Origin: an uncultured Caldilinea sp.
GTDB taxonomy: Bacteria; Chloroflexota; Anaerolineae; Caldilineales; Caldilineaceae
Length of the DNA stretch: 25,848 nt
Direction: 5' to 3'
Assembly (NCBI GenBank): GCA_937928035.1
Contig: CALFWA010000010.1
Coordinates: 1 to 25,848 of the forward strand
A program made the position numbers and the translations under genes. A model generated the notes under the pieces. It did no database searches and had not been told where the DNA came from. It was given only the letters and a program-made list of their open reading frames with translations. Below are positions 12,404-25,848 of this stretch, in pieces (the stretch's first letter is position 1; each line of letters opens with the position of its first letter).

Positions 12404-13503
12404 CAGACAAATCCTTTCTGCACATTTTCGACAAAGGCGCGGCTGCGCTCCAGGAGCGCATCGCCCGCCATGTACAGGCTGCCGCCGATCAACAGGATCA
12501 CATCCCTGCCGTAAACGTCGAGCATCTCCTGCACGCGCTCCACCTGCATGCCGCCAGCGGGCACGGGGAAGGCCGCCTTGAGCTCGCCCCAGGGGCGGCG
12601 CAGGTTCTCCGCCAGCGTTTTGCAGGTCTGCTGGCTGTAGCTGAAGCGCCCGCCGTAGTTGGGATAGATGACGGCATCGGCGCCCAGAAGGCGGAAAATC
12701 TTGCCGAAAAGCAGCTCTGGGGCGATGCGCAGCACGCCGCCGAAGGCCGGATGCGCCAGGATCGCCATGCCGGGATTGTCGGCGGCCAGCTCGTGCATCA
12801 GCGCCATGCCCACCAACATCGGCTCCAGCATGACGACCCGCACGCCCAGGTCATGGCAGATGCGCACCTGGTCTGCAATCTGACGCGGGGAGCCGATCAG
12901 ATTGGGGACGTAGCAGCAACGCCGACCGGTCTCCGCATTGACCTGTTCGACGGCGGCCTGGCAGCGCGCCACCCGCTCGGCGAAGGGCGAAAAGGCTTGG
13001 TTCGCCAACCCATGGTCGTCTTTGATCAGATCGATCCCGGCGCGTGCGAAGACACGGCAAAGGTCGGCGAGCTGGGCGCAGGAAAGCCCCTGAGGTTTGA
13101 GCGCCGTGCAGGTGAGCGCTCGTGCTTCGGCGCCAAGCAATGCGCGCAGCCCCGTCACGCCGAAGCGAGGACCTATGAAGGCAGAAAGCATTTCGTCCGG
13201 CATGGCGACGTCGACGAGCAAGACATCCTCCTGAAGTGAGGTGTTGCCGAACAGCATGTTCAGGAGCTGCGCCGGCTCGTCGCCGGCGGTGATGCGCGCT
13301 AGCCGAATCACCACCTCAAACCGGTCGTCGCCGAGCGGCGCAATCGATTCGACGCGGGCCAGGATGTTCTCAACGATGTACGGGTCGCGCACCGCCGCGC
13401 GCGGCAGCTCCACGCTCTGCTCCAGGGCGATGGCTTCGGCGCGACCCGCAATCTCCTTGGGAGTGGAACGGACGTGATAAACGACAGAAAAAGCGTCTTG
13501 CAC
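12403..13503 (-). CDS. RuBisCO-like protein (form IV, non-CO2-fixing)
   Basis: 366 aa, shorter than true RuBisCO large subunit. The N-terminal EQSVELP (28-34), FGNTSL (85-90) and GPRFG (111-115) are RLP hallmarks. Active-site comparison: the catalytic-base Lys is kept (ALKP, Lys136), but KPK has become KPQ. The carbamylation Lys is kept, yet KDDE is KDDH (161-164). A His equivalent to H294 is kept (AHPAFGG, His251), but the next Arg is Pro. Loop 6 lacks the CO2-specificity Lys (PNYGGRF, 281-287). GG is kept at 340-341. It therefore cannot be a normal carboxylase; enolase, isomerase or decarboxylase chemistry is expected. It looks closest to the IV-NonPhoto/OiaX group (3-oxo-isoapionate-4-phosphate decarboxylase), from memory. 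GTG start with AGGAA, 18 bp after the pfkB-like stop. Confidence 0.93.
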   Translation of the reverse strand: MQDAFSVVYHVRSTPKEIAGRAEAIALEQSVELPRAAVRDPYIVENILARVESIAPLGDDRFEVVIRLARITAGDEPAQLLNMLFGNTSLQEDVLLVDVAMPDEMLSAFIGPRFGVTGLRALLGAEARALTCTALKPQGLSCAQLADLCRVFARAGIDLIKDDHGLANQAFSPFAERVARCQAAVEQVNAETGRRCCYVPNLIGSPRQIADQVRICHDLGVRVVMLEPMLVGMALMHELAADNPGMAILAHPAFGGVLRIAPELLFGKIFRLLGADAVIYPNYGGRFSYSQQTCKTLAENLRRPWGELKAAFPVPAGGMQVERVQEMLDVYGRDVILLIGGSLYMAGDALLERSRAFVENVQKGFV

Positions 13504-13521
13504 GGTGACTTTCCTTTGGGC

Positions 13522-18747
<5,226 letters not shown>

Positions 18748-18789
18748 GGGCGGCTCCATCAAGCTCCATCAAGAAGTCATGGTGTGGAA

Positions 18790-19902
<1,113 letters not shown>

Positions 19903-19906
19903 AGGT

Positions 19907-21013
19907 TCACTCCGACATTTTGCAAACGCCGATGCGGCGTCCTTCTTGAAAGACCACCATCTGCTGCGGGGGAATGCTGATGCGCACGACTTGATCGATC
20001 TCCACGTGCTGTTGCGTCTGGTCATCGCTGCGCAGCACGGTGGTGAGCACAACGCCGTTCACGTCCAGGTAGACGATCTCCTCGCCGCCCAGGTCCTCGC
20101 GCAACAGGACCTTCGCCTGATGGGTCAGCCAGCCGTCGGCGGGCGGCGCGCCGATGCGGATGTGCTCCGGCCGCACGCCGATCTGAACGTCGCCGAAGGG
20201 TTTTTCCGGTCGCTCGCCGTCGAACTTCATGCAGGCGAGGGGCGTCTCCACCAGCAGTTCGCCGCTTTGTTGCCGCAACATGCCCGGCGTCAGGTTCGCC
20301 TGTGGAAAGGCGACGTGATGCATCGTCTGCACGCGCTGCGGGTTGGCGTAGAGCGTCTCCGGCGCGCCGCATTCGACGATCTCGCCGGCGTCGAGCACGG
20401 CGATCTTGCTGGCGAGCATGAGCGACTCGACGGCGTCCGAGGTCGTGTAGATAAAGGTGACCTTGAGCAGCTCCTGCGTGCGTTTGAGGTCGTCAATCAG
20501 GCGTTCGCGCAGCTTGAAGTCGAGACCGACCAGCGGGTCATCGAGCACGTAGATGTCGGTGCGCTTGATCAGGCCGCGCGCGATCGCCACGCGCTGCTTT
20601 TGACCGCCGCTCAACTGGTCAGGCTTGCGATCGAGCAGGTCCTGAATGCCGAGCAGCCCGGCGACGCGCTGCACTTCCGGCTCGATCTCGGCCTTCGGGA
20701 CACGCGCCAGGTCGAGCGGATAGGAGATGTTCTGGCGCACGGTGAAATGCGGGTAGAGGGCAAACGACTGCGGCACGTAGCCGATGTTGCGCTCCCCGGC
20801 GGAGAGTTTGGAGACGTCGGCTCCGCGCAAGATCACGCGCCCCCGATCCGGCGCTTCCAACCCGGTCAGCAGCCGCACGAGCACCGATTTCCCCGAAGCC
20901 GGCAACCCAAAGACCACCATGAAATCGCCTGACGCAACGGTCAGGCTCACATCTTTCAAAACCTGTTTGCGGCCATAGCGCTTGGCCAGATTCTGCAATT
21001 CGACAGCGATCAT
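19907..21013 (-). CDS. ABC importer ATPase 1 (UgpC/MalK-like, altered catalytic residues)
   Basis: 368 aa. Walker A is GLPASGKS (36-43), Q-loop Gln82 is present and the signature LSGGQ (134-138) is intact. The catalytic Glu after Walker B is Asp (VLDDP, 158-159) and the switch His is Ser (YTTSD, Ser192). A C-terminal OB-type domain with GVRPEHIRIG follows. The start at 21013 (MIAVELQNLAKRYG) is chosen by homology, 25 bp after the small membrane gene stop. The residue changes predict poor hydrolysis at the site built from this subunit's Walker motifs. It would pair with ATPase 2 in a heterodimer. Confidence 0.9.
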   Translation of the reverse strand: MIAVELQNLAKRYGRKQVLKDVSLTVASGDFMVVFGLPASGKSVLVRLLTGLEAPDRGRVILRGADVSKLSAGERNIGYVPQSFALYPHFTVRQNISYPLDLARVPKAEIEPEVQRVAGLLGIQDLLDRKPDQLSGGQKQRVAIARGLIKRTDIYVLDDPLVGLDFKLRERLIDDLKRTQELLKVTFIYTTSDAVESLMLASKIAVLDAGEIVECGAPETLYANPQRVQTMHHVAFPQANLTPGMLRQQSGELLVETPLACMKFDGERPEKPFGDVQIGVRPEHIRIGAPPADGWLTHQAKVLLREDLGGEEIVYLDVNGVVLTTVLRSDDQTQQHVEIDQVVRISIPPQQMVVFQEGRRIGVCKMSE

Positions 21014-21038
21014 GCGTCGCTCATTTCCTGCTGCGTTA

Positions 21039-21326
21039 TCACCGCCCCAACGACGCCAACCACGGCGCCAGGGCAATGCTGATGGCGAAAATCAAAACGA
21101 TCAGAGAGACAAACCAGAGATAAAGCAACGCCGAGCGCCTGAAGTTGGCCGTCGGCGGAATATTGCCGACGGCGATCTGGCTCAGCGCAGAGAGCACCAG
21201 CGAAACCAGGCCGATCTGGTAAAGGCGCATGCTCACCTGCTGGCCGATCAGCACGATGCTGATCAACATCCACGCCACCAACACAGCCTGCAGCGTCGCA
21301 GCAAACGGACGTCTGGCGATGTTCAT
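21039..21326 (-). CDS. Small three-helix membrane protein of the ABC importer operon
   Basis: 95 aa with three hydrophobic segments (about 9-28, 35-53 and 67-89) and a polar GNIPPTANFRR loop (54-64). The start at 21326 lies one base after the permease stop, with GGAG/AGGTG upstream, so it is coupled to it. I cannot assign a family. Its size and place between permease and ATPase genes match GlpU (DUF2160) of the glycerol ABC transporter GlpSTPQUV, but the sequence is not clearly alike. A role in assembly or stability of the importer is plausible. Confidence 0.8.
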   Translation of the reverse strand: MNIARRPFAATLQAVLVAWMLISIVLIGQQVSMRLYQIGLVSLVLSALSQIAVGNIPPTANFRRSALLYLWFVSLIVLIFAISIALAPWLASLGR

Positions 21327-21327
21327 C

Positions 21328-23119
<1,792 letters not shown>

Positions 23120-23152
23120 ATGGATTCTCAGACTGATCGGTTACATTTCATC

Positions 23153-23201
23153 GGCGCCGCCGACCTCTGCCCGGCGCAAACCGACCGGCTGCGGCGGCGC
23201 C
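23153..23201 (-). promoter_or_regulatory. Intercistronic hairpin between binding protein and permeases
   Basis: GGCGCCGCCG (23153-23162) and CGGCGGCGCC (23192-23201) form a perfect 10-bp stem with a loop of about 29 nt, in the only sizeable gap between these two genes. There is no T-tract. By analogy with malE-malF it probably stabilises or partly terminates the message, so that the binding protein is made in excess. Confidence 0.5.
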
Positions 23202-23215
23202 AGATGACTTCACCA

Positions 23216-24757
<1,542 letters not shown>

Positions 24758-24905
24758 GGTTAGGTTGCCTCCTTTTTCCATCAACTGGATAGCCGTTTAT
24801 CGTTCCACGCAGGACGGCGGAAGCGGTCTGCGCAGAGCACACAGAACGATGCCAGAGAGCTCCATTTCCAAGTTTTGATCCAAGAAGCGACTTCGTAAAT
24901 GCTTT
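24758..24905 (-). promoter_or_regulatory. Upstream region of the importer operon with an operator-like inverted repeat
   Basis: 148 bp between the SDR stop and the binding-protein gene. It contains GAAG-CGA-CTTC (24884-24894), a short inverted repeat reminiscent of LacI-family half sites. No convincing -35/-10 pair is visible. A promoter is expected here or upstream of the SDR gene, but cannot be pointed to. Confidence 0.3.
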
Positions 24906-25676
<771 letters not shown>

Positions 25677-25848
25677 AGATCACCTCTTGCGTTTTATCGA
25701 TGGGTGTTGATTCGGGTTGCGCTTCGTATGAGCGCCGTCAATTGCAAATGCGTTCGTTGCGCCGCAATGAATTGTCCGGCGCAGCGCGCAAACAGGCCTC
25801 ACAGCCAGGAGGCGTCATCGCCAGAGACATTCGGCAAATGCGCACATA
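25677..25848. other. Intergenic region at the right edge
   Basis: 172 bp upstream of the SDR gene with no supported gene. It contains a small perfect palindrome, TTGCG-C-CGCAA (25757-25767), which could be an operator for the SDR/importer region. It may contain the promoter, but no clear -35/-10 pair is visible. Confidence 0.3.

Noticed and set aside
12403..13503. A CO2-fixing RuBisCO
   Set aside because: Loop-6 Lys, the KDDE Glu and the Arg after the active-site His are all replaced; no small subunit or phosphoribulokinase is nearby.
11963..13503. Methionine salvage (mtnW) or the MTA-isoprenoid shunt as the pathway
   Set aside because: No mtnA, mtnP, mtnK, mtnB or related genes are in the window and the surrounding genes are ketose kinases and a polyol-type importer; kept only as an analogy.
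25738..25848. Possible 3' end of another minus-strand gene at the right edge
   Set aside because: An open frame of 36 codons reaches the edge and ends in TGA at 25738, but the residues are Cys/Arg-rich with no recognisable motif, and an open run of this length is expected by chance.

Overview
The window is GC-rich and carries densely packed, mostly minus-strand operons. Their content is typical of a heterotrophic sugar-using member of the Chloroflexota; a Caldilinea-like relative is my guess. Supporting this are several ABC carbohydrate importers, a Tat-type lipoprotein substrate-binding protein, a SpoVS homologue, a WYL protein and GTG/TTG starts. No ribosomal RNA, tRNA, transposase, CRISPR array or phage gene is visible. 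The taxonomic call is an inference from gene content only.

Left end (1-2385, + strand): the 3' part of a carbohydrate ABC importer operon (two permeases, the first cut by the window edge), followed with a 4-bp overlap by an inositol-monophosphatase-family phosphatase. A GC-rich palindromic repeat at 2410-2458 separates it from the convergent minus-strand genes. Next (7231-2482, -) is a two-gene unit. It encodes a 1131-residue fusion of a fucokinase/FKP-like GHMP kinase with a UDPGP-family sugar nucleotidyltransferase, followed by a secernin-like Ntn hydrolase. Then (9859-7403, -) comes a SpoVS-like protein followed 18 nt later by a large protein with a C-terminal WYL domain. A LacI/cre-like palindrome lies upstream of this pair.

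Right half (24757-10116, -): one long, tightly coupled catabolic locus. Reading along transcription it encodes a Tat lipoprotein solute-binding protein, two permeases, a 95-residue membrane protein and two different MalK/UgpC-like ATPases. Then follow canonical DhaK, DhaL, and a giant DhaM-HPr-Enzyme I fusion, a PfkB-family sugar kinase, a RuBisCO-like protein (RLP) and a cupin. After a 196-bp gap with two hairpins comes a second, divergent DhaK/DhaL pair of the erythrulose-kinase type. Many junctions overlap by 1-4 bp (TGATG or ATGA), so these genes are almost certainly co-expressed. An SDR oxidoreductase (25676-24906), resembling L-xylulose reductase/D-threitol dehydrogenase, lies just upstream.

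Working model (inference): the importer has the gene set and order of GlpSTPQUV-type polyol transporters and brings in a polyol or unusual sugar. The SDR may oxidise it. The PfkB kinase, RLP and cupin would transform a phosphorylated ketose or sugar acid. The Dak-family kinases would phosphorylate the resulting C3/C4 ketoses (dihydroxyacetone, erythrulose), using PEP through the self-contained phosphorelay protein. I do not recognise this combination of a PEP-dependent Dha kinase, PfkB kinase, RLP and cupin in one operon as a described pathway, and it is the best candidate for new biology here. A second candidate is the importer's ATPase pair, in which every catalytic substitution falls into the same composite ATP site.
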